Positions 1 through 8,063 of a stretch of 64,000 nt of DNA are shown here, piece by piece. Where the stretch lies: assembly GCF_017599345.1 (NCBI RefSeq), contig NZ_JAGFVL010000045.1:29506-93505 (forward strand), written 5' to 3'. Made by a program: the position numbers and the translations under genes. Source of the DNA: Gracilibacillus suaedae. GTDB taxonomy: Bacteria > Bacillota > Bacilli > Bacillales > Amphibacillaceae. Within the stretch, counting starts at the first letter, position 1. Every line of letters starts with the position of its first letter. The notes beneath the pieces are model-generated. The model ran no database searches. It saw only the letters and a list, made by a program, of their open reading frames with translations, and had not been told where the DNA came from.

Positions 1-255
1 AGCATGTACTAATCTTGCTATTAATTCTTTGTCAGCTTCTGAAATTGACGTTGGTATTGTCAGTTTCGCTCCAGGGTATAAAAGAGAAGAAGAGTAATTA
101 TTAACATTCATGAGTTCATTTGTAGATACACCATGTTTTTGGGCTACTTTCCAAAATGTATCCCCTTGTTTGACTGTATATCCTTCAACGAAACCAGGCA
201 TAATCGTAAGACCTGTAATAACCATTAAACTAGTTAATAAAACTTTTATTTTCAA
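1..255 (-). CDS. LysM plus SleB/CwlJ-type cell-wall hydrolase, N-terminal fragment
   Basis: The gene runs off the left edge; only the first 85 codons are present. The start is TTG at 255, with AGGAGG nine bases upstream. Residues 1-25 form a signal peptide (KIKVLLTSLMVITGL). A LysM domain follows (about 26-68: YTVKQGDTFWKVAQKHGVS, then LYPGAKLTIP), which binds peptidoglycan. The last visible residues (SEADKELIARLVHA) match the entry into the hydrolase_2 (SleB/CwlJ) catalytic domain, whose catalytic Glu would lie just outside the window. The full protein is probably an exported cortex- or wall-lytic enzyme of about 200 residues. The LysM part is seen directly; the SleB assignment rests on the short terminal motif. 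Confidence 0.75.
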   Translation of the reverse strand, partial: MKIKVLLTSLMVITGLTIMPGFVEGYTVKQGDTFWKVAQKHGVSTNELMNVNNYSSSLLYPGAKLTIPTSISEADKELIARLVHA

Positions 256-501
256 AATTCATTACCTCCTGTGATTAATCTATTAACTAGACTAGCAAAT
301 GTAACATAAAGAATCGCTATGATAATTTTTCCAATACATAGAAAGCCTGCTATAATAGATGACAGAAAAGTTTACCAACGTTTCATGATCTGGTAAGAAT
401 AGGAGATAATAGCAATAAAGCCTAAGATTATGACAATTGTAAAGGTATTGAAACAAGGAAATACACGATATGTTACAAGTGGGTATCTATCAGGTTATTC
501 A

Positions 502-530
502 TTGACATATTATGAGAGGTTGATTATATT
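502..530 (+). promoter_or_regulatory. sigma-A promoter for tRNA-Val
   Basis: TTGACA (502-507) and TATATT (525-530) are separated by exactly 17 bases. The tRNA begins about 50 bases downstream of the -10 box. Nothing else recognisable lies between the LysM gene and this promoter (about 270-500). Confidence 0.7.
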
Positions 531-579
531 ATTATTACGTACCTTTTCCGATAAATTTGATTGGAAAAATAATTTGTAA

Positions 580-651
580 GATCTGATAGTTCAGCGGGAG
601 AACGCTTGCTTGACAGGCAAGAGGTCGGGGGTTCAAATCCCTCTCAGATCA
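580..651 (+). tRNA. tRNA-Val (anticodon GAC)
   Basis: All four arms fold. The acceptor GATCTGA (580-586) pairs with TCAGATC (644-650). The D stem is GTTC/GAAC. The anticodon stem CTTGC/GCAAG closes loop TTGACAG with anticodon GAC at 612-614. The T arm is GGGGG/CCCTC around TTCAAAT. The discriminator is A651 and CCA is not encoded. It is a single isolated tRNA gene with its own promoter and a terminator directly after it. Confidence 0.93.
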
Positions 652-659
652 TTGTTTAG

Positions 660-694
660 AGGCACATTCCATAATTTTGGGTGTGTCTTTTTTT
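660..694 (+). terminator. terminator of tRNA-Val
   Basis: AGGCACA pairs with TGTGTCT (one G-U pair) across a 15-base loop and is followed by seven T. Confidence 0.6.
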
Positions 695-782
695 GTCATT
701 AAAGCTAGGAATTGGGAAGATAAAAAAAAGACGTAATATAATACGCTTGAATTTATCACAATGCTAACCATATAAAAGAAGA

Positions 783-820
783 AGCCCTAAATGTTAAAAA
801 GTTAACATTTAGGGCTTTTT
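783..820. terminator. strong hairpin terminator downstream of the LCP gene
   Basis: A perfect 15-bp stem (783-797 with 802-816) has a 4-base loop and T5 on the plus strand. On the minus strand a T/C-rich tract follows the stem, so it most likely ends transcripts of the minus-strand gene at 859. Confidence 0.75.
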
Positions 821-858
821 GAATTGATCGAATCCATTTCAAAAAACTCATTGGCAGG

Positions 859-1923
859 CTACTCCGTATTGAAATTTTGATCATCATCAGCAGAATAATT
901 GCTATTATTTTCCTCTTCCAGTTCTAATTCCTGCTGCAATTGCTGTGATGCTGTGTTTAATCCCTCTTCTGTCGGGATGAAATAGTAAGTACCATCAATT
1001 CGTTGATCTTCCCCTGTTATTTCATAAGTTTTGATATTAGAAGTATTGATGGAGGAGTATGCTTGCTGTAAACTAAAAATTTCGGTTGCACTCAAGCTTG
1101 TTGTCACATTTTCTCCTAAGATATCGGTGATTTCCCCTACTTTAAACAGTGTTTTTGTTGAAATAGCTTCATCAATAGCTGCTTGGATAAATTGACGTTG
1201 TCTTTCATCACGAGAATAGATGTTATTTACATCCCGTTTTCTCATGCGGACGAATGCTAAGGCTTCTTCCCCGTTTAATTTGCTTAATCCTTCTTCAAAG
1301 TATATTTTCTCTCCGCCTACATAGAAATTCTTTTCCCAGAAGGGTTCCTTTACATCAACTGTGACACCGCCAAGTGCGTCCACAATATCTCTAAACCCAT
1401 CAAAATTTACTGTGACATACTCATCAATGGGGATATCAAGCAATTGTTCTACCTTTTCAACAGTCAGTTTATTGGCACCATAGTCATAGATAGAGCCATA
1501 GGTATAAGCAGCATTTATTTTATGGAAGCCAGGATATTGACCAGCTTCTTCTGCCGAAAATTCTATTCTTGTATCACGTGGGACGGTTGTCATGGTCATC
1601 TGATCTGTATTTGGATTAATTGTCACAACAATTTGTGTGTCTGCACGCCCATTCTCCCCATCTGTTTCGTAATCTTCCACACCAATTAATAAAATCGAAA
1701 AAGGATCGTCTCCAACCGTAACTTCTGTTTCTCTTCGTTCTGACTTTCCATCCGGACGATCTATTTCTTCATGGGATTCATTCGTAGCACCATAAACGTT
1801 TATAAATAAGTAAATCCCATAGCCAATGATGGCGATGATTATAAATAAAATAATCCCTAGTATTAGTTTTTTCCACTTACTTGATTTTTTTCTGTTTTGT
1901 TTATCTGTGCGTCGTTCACTCAA
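859..1923 (-). CDS. LytR-CpsA-Psr (LCP) family wall-polymer ligase
   Basis: This is a membrane-anchored enzyme that transfers undecaprenyl-linked glycopolymers such as teichoic acid onto peptidoglycan (TagTUV-type role, known for the family). The 354-residue product has a basic cytoplasmic tail (1-18), one membrane helix (about 19-43) and an extracellular LCP domain. Visible hallmarks are GRADT (92-96), VPRDTR (about 114-119), the NFDGFRDIVDALGGV block and the Arg-rich FVRMRKRD...SRDERQRQF segment that binds the polyprenyl phosphate. The C-terminus is acidic and Asn-rich. The start is TTG, with GGTGAGG about nine bases upstream. The gene is monocistronic and shares its strand with the glycosyltransferase-like gene upstream of it, so both may serve cell-envelope glycopolymers. 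Confidence 0.9.
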   Translation of the reverse strand: MSERRTDKQNRKKSSKWKKLILGIILFIIIAIIGYGIYLFINVYGATNESHEEIDRPDGKSERRETEVTVGDDPFSILLIGVEDYETDGENGRADTQIVVTINPNTDQMTMTTVPRDTRIEFSAEEAGQYPGFHKINAAYTYGSIYDYGANKLTVEKVEQLLDIPIDEYVTVNFDGFRDIVDALGGVTVDVKEPFWEKNFYVGGEKIYFEEGLSKLNGEEALAFVRMRKRDVNNIYSRDERQRQFIQAAIDEAISTKTLFKVGEITDILGENVTTSLSATEIFSLQQAYSSINTSNIKTYEITGEDQRIDGTYYFIPTEEGLNTASQQLQQELELEEENNSNYSADDDQNFNTE

Positions 1924-2088
1924 AATAAATACCTCACCTTTATTGTCTATTATTCTACTAAAAAGTTTTGTGATGTGTTGATAACTATTTCACCTAATTT
2001 GACGAATTACCATATAAAAAGTTACAGGTATTTAATGATTTAGTCAAATAATAACAAAGCATTTGGAGTATCTTCTATCTAAATTATA

Positions 2089-3504
2089 TTAGTTCGAGAG
2101 TTTATTAATTAAACGCATTAACCGCTGACCAGACGAAATTTTATTTATATAGCTTTGTGATAAAAATTCAGTAATTGTTTTGTCCGTATAGGACTGTAAA
2201 TCTTTATTAGTAAAAAAATCTGAAACTAATGCGGATAGTTGCTTAGGGTCAGATTGAATAAGTTTCCCCATATCATCATAATAACCGGTGTAACCAGGCG
2301 AGGATTCATCTAATATGAACACTGGTTTTTTAGCTAACATGGCTTCCAAAGCTACTGTGGAAGCATAAGAAACAACCACATCCGCTATGCTGAAAAGATC
2401 ATAGTGATGATAACCTTTGGAAGAATAGACAAATGAATAGGTATCCTGAAGAGGGTGGTTCCTATTATATCTGAAATCTTTGATGATCACATTTACGCTA
2501 TCGTTAGTACTTAATTGATCAAGGAAAGCAGTCCAATCTTCCAAGAGCAGTTGCCCGCGAATAATCAGTAAAATAGTTTGCTTTGTTGAATCAATTGCAA
2601 GATTTCTTTTTATTTCTTCCTGTCGTAATTTTGGTACTCGTTTGATCATATCAAATCGTGGGTGGCCGATGATTTCTAAATCTTCTTTGTTTACTCCATT
2701 GTTTTGATACCAATCTATCTCATAAGGTCCATAAACAGCATCGACATCTGCAATTTTTGGTATATAACCGAATTCTTTACCGATAATTCCGTGTTGCATA
2801 CAAATAGTCGGAATCCCATATCCAGCTGCAACAAAAACTAATGTCCGGCTTTCCGGGTAATGAGTGGAAGGGACAATGACAGTGGATATGGACTCCTTTC
2901 TGAATAAATTTGCTGCTTCTTCAATCCGGTTGACGATTGTATCTAATTGCATAAACAATCTACTTCTGAATATTTTATTATTATAGACTAGATGATTTGG
3001 AAATTTTGATAAGATGGTGTTAGCTGTCCTTTTCAGTTCATTTATGGTCTGTCTCACGTTTCTGTTATACTTATCAAAATTTTGTATTGTATAACCTTGC
3101 AACCCAACAAGATAGTTTTTCTCTTTCCTTTGTGGAATAGTATCTTGCATAATCAATGTCTTTCTTTTGTCAAAATATTGATAGAACGTGTCATTTGGAA
3201 ATCGTAACAGGTCATATACATCGTGTAAGAGTATTTTACCATTCTCCTTTTTGATAATTGGTTTTTGTATCGCTTCTTTCTCTTTACTAAATGTTTGCTG
3301 AATTTCAGATAAATCGTTTAATGTATTATTAAGTAAGCTAGTGAATGAAGGATCATCTAATGACTTGATTAATTCCTTGTTGTTTCTGATTAAACTTCCG
3401 TAATGGAAAAGATAAGCTAGTGAGTAGCCTTTGTATTCTAATTCCGTAAAGTCATCCAAAAAATCGAGATAAACCGTCCAATAATTCTTTTCATAAGTGT
3501 TCAT
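2089..3504 (-). CDS. GT-B fold glycosyl- or glycerophosphotransferase-like protein
   Basis: A soluble 471-residue protein with no membrane segment. The C-terminal half looks like the donor-binding Rossmann domain of CDP-glycerol glycerophosphotransferase, UDP-GlcNAc 2-epimerase or capsule-type GT-B enzymes: ICMQHGIIGKEFGY, then IIGHPRFDM, LLIIRGQ and the nucleotide-end motif SYASTVALEAMLAKKPVFIL. The N-terminal 200 residues are divergent and helical. The ATG has a clear GGAG box. No cell-wall or capsule operon accompanies it, so the acceptor cannot be told. An envelope role is inferred from the fold and the neighbouring LCP gene. It could instead be a polysialic-acid or Kdo-transferase type enzyme. 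Confidence 0.6.
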   Translation of the reverse strand: MNTYEKNYWTVYLDFLDDFTELEYKGYSLAYLFHYGSLIRNNKELIKSLDDPSFTSLLNNTLNDLSEIQQTFSKEKEAIQKPIIKKENGKILLHDVYDLLRFPNDTFYQYFDKRKTLIMQDTIPQRKEKNYLVGLQGYTIQNFDKYNRNVRQTINELKRTANTILSKFPNHLVYNNKIFRSRLFMQLDTIVNRIEEAANLFRKESISTVIVPSTHYPESRTLVFVAAGYGIPTICMQHGIIGKEFGYIPKIADVDAVYGPYEIDWYQNNGVNKEDLEIIGHPRFDMIKRVPKLRQEEIKRNLAIDSTKQTILLIIRGQLLLEDWTAFLDQLSTNDSVNVIIKDFRYNRNHPLQDTYSFVYSSKGYHHYDLFSIADVVVSYASTVALEAMLAKKPVFILDESSPGYTGYYDDMGKLIQSDPKQLSALVSDFFTNKDLQSYTDKTITEFLSQSYINKISSGQRLMRLINKLSN

Positions 3505-3880
3505 TCCTAATCTCCTTTTCTATGAAGTAAGACTATGCTCAGTGGGGGTGACCCCATTGAGCATTAACAAAGCTTATCAGGGTGTTAGCATCTGTTATCC
3601 CAAAACCTTAATTTTTGTGTTACTTGAAATTTGAAGTGGGGGTCTTACAGACGTTTAGCAACGTGATAAAAGGTTAGCTTAACTTTTATTCGAAAAGCAA
3701 TCTAGAAAACGACAAGTTAAGCATAGTTATCAAAGTTCACAGTGCTGGCATAATATTTATTTATATTCCAAAAATTAATATCAGTGAGCGTAAAGGCCTA
3801 CTATAGAAGGATGTTTCAGTATAAATAGGCAAGTTCTGGTTACTATAAGAGTATTCTATTATCGTCATGGAGGGAACGAA
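3505..3880. repeat. gene-free stretch with hairpin and a dispersed repeat copy
   Basis: A 12-bp hairpin lies at 3536-3563 (TGCTCAGTGGGG, loop GTGA, CCCCATTGAGCA). It is followed at about 3565-3600 by CTTATCAGGGTGTTAGC. A very similar CTTATCAGAGAGTTAGC occurs inverted at about 15650-15700, also next to a TGGGGGTGA block, so this looks like a dispersed intergenic repeat. I see no gene in this stretch. Confidence 0.5.
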
Positions 3881-4000
3881 ATGTCGAAACAACGTAAAAA
3901 AGAAAAACCTAATTATGCTCCTACAAATCCGGATGAAAAAATGCCTGATAAGCAAAAAAGAGGAAGAGGGAAATCTCCTTCTCGAGGTAATCCGTTGTAG
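3881..4000 (+). CDS. small basic hydrophilic protein
   Basis: A 39-residue product starting MSKQRKKEKPNYAPTNPDE and ending RGRGKSPSRGNPL. GGAGGG lies six bases before the ATG. It is rich in Lys, Arg and Pro with no hydrophobic segment. The size and composition recall minor small acid-soluble spore proteins, but I cannot match it to a named Ssp family. It lies about 170 bases upstream of the phospholipase A2-like gene on the same strand. Confidence 0.55.
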   Translation: MSKQRKKEKPNYAPTNPDEKMPDKQKRGRGKSPSRGNPL

Positions 4001-4173
4001 AATGAGTACCTCATTAATTTGGAAGAAGGGAGGAAGTTCATCCTTCCTTCTGACTTTCAATCTCCACTCTACGATAAATCCACTTTTTCGCCATGCTATC
4101 TATCCTATTCATGACTTGAAAACGGAACATATAATATGACAAAGTCTATAAATTAGAAGGGGGAAGATCTCCG

Positions 4174-4413
4174 ATGCCGTGTTTACCTGGTTATCGATAT
4201 TGTGGTCCAGGCTGTAGTGGGCCGGGTGTGCCATTGAATCGATTAGATGTTTTTTGCATGGAACATGATGATTGTTACCGACGACATCGATCTCATCAGT
4301 ATTGTGATGATGTATTCTTGAAGAAATTACAACCATATATCCAACGTAGAGATGAAATCGGTAGAAATGCAGCTCTTATGTACCGAGCTATCTTATTTAA
4401 AAGAGGGTTATAG
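4174..4413 (+). CDS. small phospholipase A2-like protein (parvovirus VP1-type PLA2 motif)
   Basis: The 79-residue product carries the PLA2 signature. A calcium loop, YCGPGCSGPG (9-18), is followed by PLNRLD and then CMEHDDCY (28-35), where His31-Asp32 is the catalytic pair. Cys10, Cys14, Cys28, Cys34 and Cys44 can form the usual disulfides. This arrangement is known from parvovirus VP1 and from small Bacillus proteins annotated after it. There is no signal peptide, so how it meets its lipid is unclear. AGAAGGGGGAAG precedes the ATG. The length covers only the core of the fold, with one C-terminal helix after the active site. Function is inferred from motifs. Confidence 0.75.
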   Translation: MPCLPGYRYCGPGCSGPGVPLNRLDVFCMEHDDCYRRHRSHQYCDDVFLKKLQPYIQRRDEIGRNAALMYRAILFKRGL

Positions 4414-4427
4414 TTCAAATAGAAAAA

Positions 4428-4463
4428 CACATTAGTGTATTGAACTTTACTAATGTGATTTTA
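4428..4463 (+). terminator. terminator after the PLA2-like gene
   Basis: CACATTAGT pairs with ACTAATGTG across a 12-base loop and is followed by ATTTTATT. Confidence 0.7.
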
Positions 4464-4501
4464 TTGATTTCAATTTTTACCAAGTTGCTAACCGTCCGTA
4501 A

Positions 4502-4648
4502 AATCTTACTTGTAGAAAACAGGTTCTTCATAAAGCAGACAAACATCACTTGCTACACGGAATCCATTCACCAGAAGAATTGTGGAGTTATCACCGCCCA
4601 TTTTACCTAGACTTTTACCCAATTATGGTTTTGGTGAATAAGATGTAG
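4502..4648 (+). pseudogene. possible C-terminal gene remnant
   Basis: An open frame of 48 codons without a usable start reads like a real protein tail (HSPEELWSYHRPFYLDFYP, then an MVLVNKM end). It stops at 4648, twenty bases before the YqcI-type gene. I cannot identify the parent family. It could be chance, but the composition (W, Y, P, H) is unlike random AT-rich sequence. Confidence 0.2.
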
Positions 4649-4668
4649 TAGGGCGTGAGGTGATTATT

Positions 4669-5397
4669 TTGAACAAATTGTATAACAACGAAATAGCGAA
4701 GCGAAAACAGCTTGACCCTTGGGAAAAATCTATGGTTTTCCATTTTGAAGAAAATATGACAGACAGAGAATACCCGTTTCCTTGTATCCCGGCAACGATT
4801 GGCTATGTGTTAAATCAAATAAGGTATGGATTTGTAGGGGACCCAACTGAGGAAGAAACGGTTCAAGCACTTGCTGAATTATTGAGTATATATGCAGTGC
4901 AATGCAAGAAATTTGGAGAATACACTTCACTGATCATATTTTATAGGTTACCTGAGGAGATTAAGAAAACATATACGATCGAACAATACGAACAGTTATT
5001 TTGGCAACAGTTGAATAAGCTTGTCGGATACGATAAAGAAGCATGGCCGGGTGAAATTCCAACTGATCCCCATCACCATATGTGGGAATTTAGTTTTCAT
5101 GGTGAAAGATTTTTCATGTATTGTGCAACACCAGCACATCAAAAACGAAACAGTAGAGGTTTTCCTACATTGATGTTAGCTATTACTCCAAGGTGGGTGT
5201 TTCAACAATTTAACGAATCGAAACACGCTGAGAAGATAATGAAAAAAGTAAGAAAAAGATTAAAAAATTATGATTCCATCTCGGTTCATCCGGAGTTAAA
5301 ACCATATGGAGCAGAAGATAATTTTGAATGGAAACAGTATTTTTTACGAGATGACAACCAAACGTTATCGAGATGTCCCTTTCATTATAAAAAGTAA
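4669..5397 (+). CDS. YqcI/YcgG family protein
   Basis: Family of unknown function found in Bacillus and many other bacteria. Diagnostic blocks are FPCIPATIGY near the N-terminus, WPGEIPTDPHHHMWEFSFHG and the core FMYCATPAHQKRNSRGFP, then the C-terminal QYFLRDDN with a Cys and His near the end. I prefer the TTG at 4669 because GTGAGGTG lies six bases before it. A GTG at 4660 is in frame but badly placed relative to any ribosome site. The product has 242 residues, the usual family length. Conserved His and Cys residues suggest a metal- or haem-binding enzyme, but that is inference. Confidence 0.8.
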   Translation: MNKLYNNEIAKRKQLDPWEKSMVFHFEENMTDREYPFPCIPATIGYVLNQIRYGFVGDPTEEETVQALAELLSIYAVQCKKFGEYTSLIIFYRLPEEIKKTYTIEQYEQLFWQQLNKLVGYDKEAWPGEIPTDPHHHMWEFSFHGERFFMYCATPAHQKRNSRGFPTLMLAITPRWVFQQFNESKHAEKIMKKVRKRLKNYDSISVHPELKPYGAEDNFEWKQYFLRDDNQTLSRCPFHYKK

Positions 5398-5431
5398 ATG
5401 CATGGTGAAAATCTTTGCATTTACTTTTTTT
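5391..5431 (+). terminator. terminator overlapping the yqcI-like stop codon
   Basis: AAAGTAAATGCA (5391-5402) pairs with TGCATTTACTTT (5416-5427) and T7 follows. The stem begins inside the last codons of the gene. Confidence 0.8.
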
Positions 5432-5511
5432 GCTGTAAAATCCTTTCAAAACTTTTATAATTAAATAGTGGAAAGATAGTAAAATACAAAGCAGAAAGCG
5501 AGGGATCCAAA

Positions 5512-6042
5512 GTGAACAGGCCAGAATCAAATGAATATGCTGACTACTATGCAACTTATGTATCTATGGTACCAGAAGGTGCTATCATGGATATTTTGGA
5601 AATGCAGAGCGAGGATTTGTTGAGGCGACTGAACCATTTAACAGAAGAACAGGCTAGTTTTCGTTATGAACCTGAAAAGTGGAGTATAAAAGAGGTAATC
5701 GGACATTTAACGGACACAGAACGTTATATGGGTTATCGTCTTTTTTGCATAGCACGAGGGGAAAAGAACAATTTACCTGGTCACAATGAAGAGGATTTTG
5801 TACAAGAAGCAATGTTTGATACATATTCTCTACATACACTGCTAGAAGATTATACATCTGTTCGAAATGCTACCTTACAATTGCTCAAAAACTTACGAAA
5901 TGATGTCTGGACAAATTGGGGCAATGCAAATGGTTTCCCGGTAACCGTCCAAGCACTCCCATTTATTATTGCAGGGCATGAGCTTCATCATTTGAAAATA
6001 CTAACAGAACGCTATTTTCAGAATGAAGATTTTCCAGCTTAA
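5512..6042 (+). CDS. DinB-like superfamily protein
   Basis: A four-helix-bundle protein of the DinB/YfiT type, whose members are metal-dependent thiol transferases or of unknown role. The 176 residues include WSIKEVIGHLTDTER (first metal His) and IIAGHELHHLKIL (His pair near the C-terminus), the three-His arrangement expected for the metal site. The start is GTG at 5512, after GCGAGGGATC. The gene is followed by an inverted-repeat terminator and convergent genes. The specific substrate cannot be told. Confidence 0.8.
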   Translation: MNRPESNEYADYYATYVSMVPEGAIMDILEMQSEDLLRRLNHLTEEQASFRYEPEKWSIKEVIGHLTDTERYMGYRLFCIARGEKNNLPGHNEEDFVQEAMFDTYSLHTLLEDYTSVRNATLQLLKNLRNDVWTNWGNANGFPVTVQALPFIIAGHELHHLKILTERYFQNEDFPA

Positions 6043-6060
6043 TCTAACTGGCTAAACAGA

Positions 6061-6159
6061 TAAAAGAGGCTAACTAGGTACCGCCCCCCGAAAGTTAGAG
6101 TAGAAAAACTAACTTTTGAGGGTAACCACCTATTGACTTTATATAGTTAGTCTCTTTTA
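6061..6159. repeat. terminator hairpin carrying an IS3/IS150-like miniature relic in its loop
   Basis: TAAAAGAGGCTAACTA (6061-6076) pairs with TAGTTAGTCTCTTTTA (6144-6159). This is a bidirectional terminator between the convergent dinB-like gene and the small gene at 6160. In the loop, 6077-6130 holds a second imperfect inverted repeat (CCCCCCGAAAGTTAG against CTAACTTTTGAGGG) with GGT...ACC ends. CCCC...AAGTTAG-type ends are typical of IS150-group IS3 elements, so this looks like a MITE-like relic. Confidence 0.55.
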
Positions 6160-6345
6160 CTATTTACTCCATTTTCTTGGACTCCAAATCGTGCCTTCCA
6201 TTTCTCCTTCCATTTGGTCCATCCGTCTTTCTTGTTCTTCAATAATATCGACAGCTGCCTTTATCAGTGTGCGAAGATAGTAGTCATCGGTTGAGTTAAG
6301 AACTTGTTGTAATTGGTGGATCATCCATTCATTTTCTTCCGTCAT
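6160..6345 (-). CDS. small helical protein, unknown
   Basis: A 61-residue acidic, helical product (MTEENEWMIHQLQQVL start, IIEEQERRMDQMEGEMEG middle, WSPRKW end). The start is set by AGGAGG just upstream of the ATG at 6345. An earlier in-frame ATG would overlap the preceding gene and lacks a ribosome site. It lies ten bases after the quinone-oxidoreductase gene on the same strand, so the two are probably one operon. I do not recognise a family. Confidence 0.7.
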   Translation of the reverse strand: MTEENEWMIHQLQQVLNSTDDYYLRTLIKAAVDIIEEQERRMDQMEGEMEGTIWSPRKWSK

Positions 6346-6355
6346 TTTTTGCCTC

Positions 6356-7045
6356 CTATTCAAGAAACATTTCATCGAGTACCATTTTTAGCTCGTCTAT
6401 TTTGTCTCGGTTCTCTTGAATTCGCTCTATCGCAAATGTTATCGTATTAGTTTCAGTTGTAGATTCGGCCGTTTTCTGCAACTGTTTAATCAGCCATTCC
6501 TCTCTGGTTGCTAAACTAATATCTTTTTCCATTGTGAGCATCTGCCAATATTTGATTAAAGTATTCTTTTTCTCTTCTTCTTCCATATAAAAAAACTGAA
6601 ATACGGGAAATGGTCTAAGATAAACCATCCCTAGTTTATTTGCCATCGCTTGAAATGGTTTCGTGAGTTCGCTTATCGTAAATAATTCTTCACCGCCTGC
6701 CTGGTATTCTCTCTCAGCTACACCGATCATCATAATTAATCCAAATTCCTTTCCGGCAAGTGGCTTTCTTCTAGTACCATAACCAAAACCTTCTCCCAAC
6801 ACTTCATCTTGCCATTTCTTTAAAAGAGGTGTTCCACTATACCAATAAAAAGGAAATTGGAAAATAATCCGATCGTGCTTTTTTAATAGATTCTGCTCTT
6901 TCACTACATCTATCCTGCCATCTGGGTATAAATGTTCTAAATGGTGGATGGTTATGTCTGTTTGATTTTTGATGGAGTTTAAGAAGTATTGTTGACTACC
7001 AGATTCGATAATTTCTGGATGAGATATGATTAGTAAGGTTCTCAC
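6356..7045 (-). CDS. NAD(P)H dehydrogenase (quinone), flavodoxin-2 / KefF-MdaB type
   Basis: An FMN-dependent two-electron reductase of quinones, soluble. Motifs in the 229 residues are LLIISHPEIIESGSQQYFL (phosphate loop), IIFQFPFYWYSGTPLLKKWQDEVLGEGFGYG (FMN and substrate loop typical of KefF, YwrO and MdaB) and the G-V-A-E-R-E-Y block. Beyond the usual 175-residue core there is a 50-residue C-terminal helical extension. The start is GTG at 7045 with AAGGAGA upstream. The following small gene is ten bases downstream and likely co-transcribed. The physiological electron acceptor is unknown. Confidence 0.8.
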   Translation of the reverse strand: MRTLLIISHPEIIESGSQQYFLNSIKNQTDITIHHLEHLYPDGRIDVVKEQNLLKKHDRIIFQFPFYWYSGTPLLKKWQDEVLGEGFGYGTRRKPLAGKEFGLIMMIGVAEREYQAGGEELFTISELTKPFQAMANKLGMVYLRPFPVFQFFYMEEEEKKNTLIKYWQMLTMEKDISLATREEWLIKQLQKTAESTTETNTITFAIERIQENRDKIDELKMVLDEMFLE

Positions 7046-7194
7046 GTCTAGTCTCCTTTCGGTTGCGAAGATATTTTACTTATGTATTCTTTTTATAACC
7101 GAAAACATTCGCCTTTACACATAAAATAACTCCTAAACTAAATAAATTTCCATATTATCCGATATTATACTGTAGGAACTAAAGGAGGAATAAG

Positions 7195-8052
7195 ATGGAA
7201 GTCAACATTGAACAGTATCATCCGGTATTACAGGCTTTTGTTAGAGTAGGTCCATTTTTACAAACGCTTATCAATGACGATATCACTATTGGCATTTATG
7301 ATGCAGAGAAACTAATCATTAATTACCCAGCTCAAAATTTTTCTCTCAATGTTCAACCAGGTGATCCCTTAATGGATGGGGACATTGTGACCAAAGCAAT
7401 TAAAGAAAATAAAAATCAAGCAGCCGCTGTTCCGCCTGAATTATTCGGTGTTCATTTAATTGCAAGAGCAATTCCTTTACATGATGAGGAAGGTAATGTA
7501 ATTGGTGGAGTCGGAGTTGGACAAAGTATTGCGGATGCACAAAAATTAAATGAAACATCGAGCAACCTTTCAACAGTGATGGATGAGGTAACAAATACAG
7601 TGGAAGATATGGCAAATGCGATTAACACTCTGTCCAATGATATTCATCAGGTTTCTGACAGGGCCAACACAGTCAGTAGTAGTGCGGAAACCATTGAGAA
7701 AATGTCCAATGTGGTGAAAGAAATTGCCGAGCAAAGTAATTTGTTAGGACTTAATGCTGCGATTGAATCTGCTCGTGCCGGCGAGCATGGTAAAGGCTTT
7801 TCTGTGGTGGCAGATGAAATTAGAAAGATGGCAAATAACTCGAAAGAACAAGTGAATGAAATTCAATCGATAACGAATGAGATAAAGGATGCAATAAGTA
7901 ACCTAAATGAACGTATTCAGAATGTAAACGAGCAATCTGACTCACAAGCAGCATCTATTCAAGAACTAACAGCAACAATGGAGGAAGTTAACTCTAATGT
8001 TCAAGTTTTAGCAAACCTTGCAAAGAAAAACGTAGCAGTAAAAGAAAACTAG
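7195..8052 (+). CDS. yfmS: soluble methyl-accepting chemotaxis protein, YfmS-like
   Basis: A cytoplasmic chemoreceptor of 285 residues without membrane helices. Residues 1-110 form a small sensor domain ([15 protein letters not shown], then GGVGVGQSI). Residues 115-280 are the signalling coiled coil. The hairpin tip reads [35 protein letters not shown], the conserved MCP CheA/CheW contact region (positions 7732-7836). AAAGGAGGAATAAG precedes the ATG. In B. subtilis yfmS neighbours yfmT. Here the two are adjacent on one strand with eleven bases between, so they likely form an operon and the receptor may monitor aldehyde or redox status (inference). Confidence 0.85.
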   Translation: MEVNIEQYHPVLQAFVRVGPFLQTLINDDITIGIYDAEKLIINYPAQNFSLNVQPGDPLMDGDIVTKAIKENKNQAAAVPPELFGVHLIARAIPLHDEEGNVIGGVGVGQSIADAQKLNETSSNLSTVMDEVTNTVEDMANAINTLSNDIHQVSDRANTVSSSAETIEKMSNVVKEIAEQSNLLGLNAAIESARAGEHGKGFSVVADEIRKMANNSKEQVNEIQSITNEIKDAISNLNERIQNVNEQSDSQAASIQELTATMEEVNSNVQVLANLAKKNVAVKEN

Positions 8053-8063
8053 GAGGTTTTGTG

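Noticed and set aside
580..651. tRNA-Val as attachment site of an integrated element
   Set aside because: No integrase gene follows and I saw no second copy of the tRNA 3' end in the window.
3761..4139. Overlapping frames of 99 and 90 codons around the small basic gene
   Set aside because: They overlap the better-supported 39-codon gene at 3881, which has a proper ribosome site.
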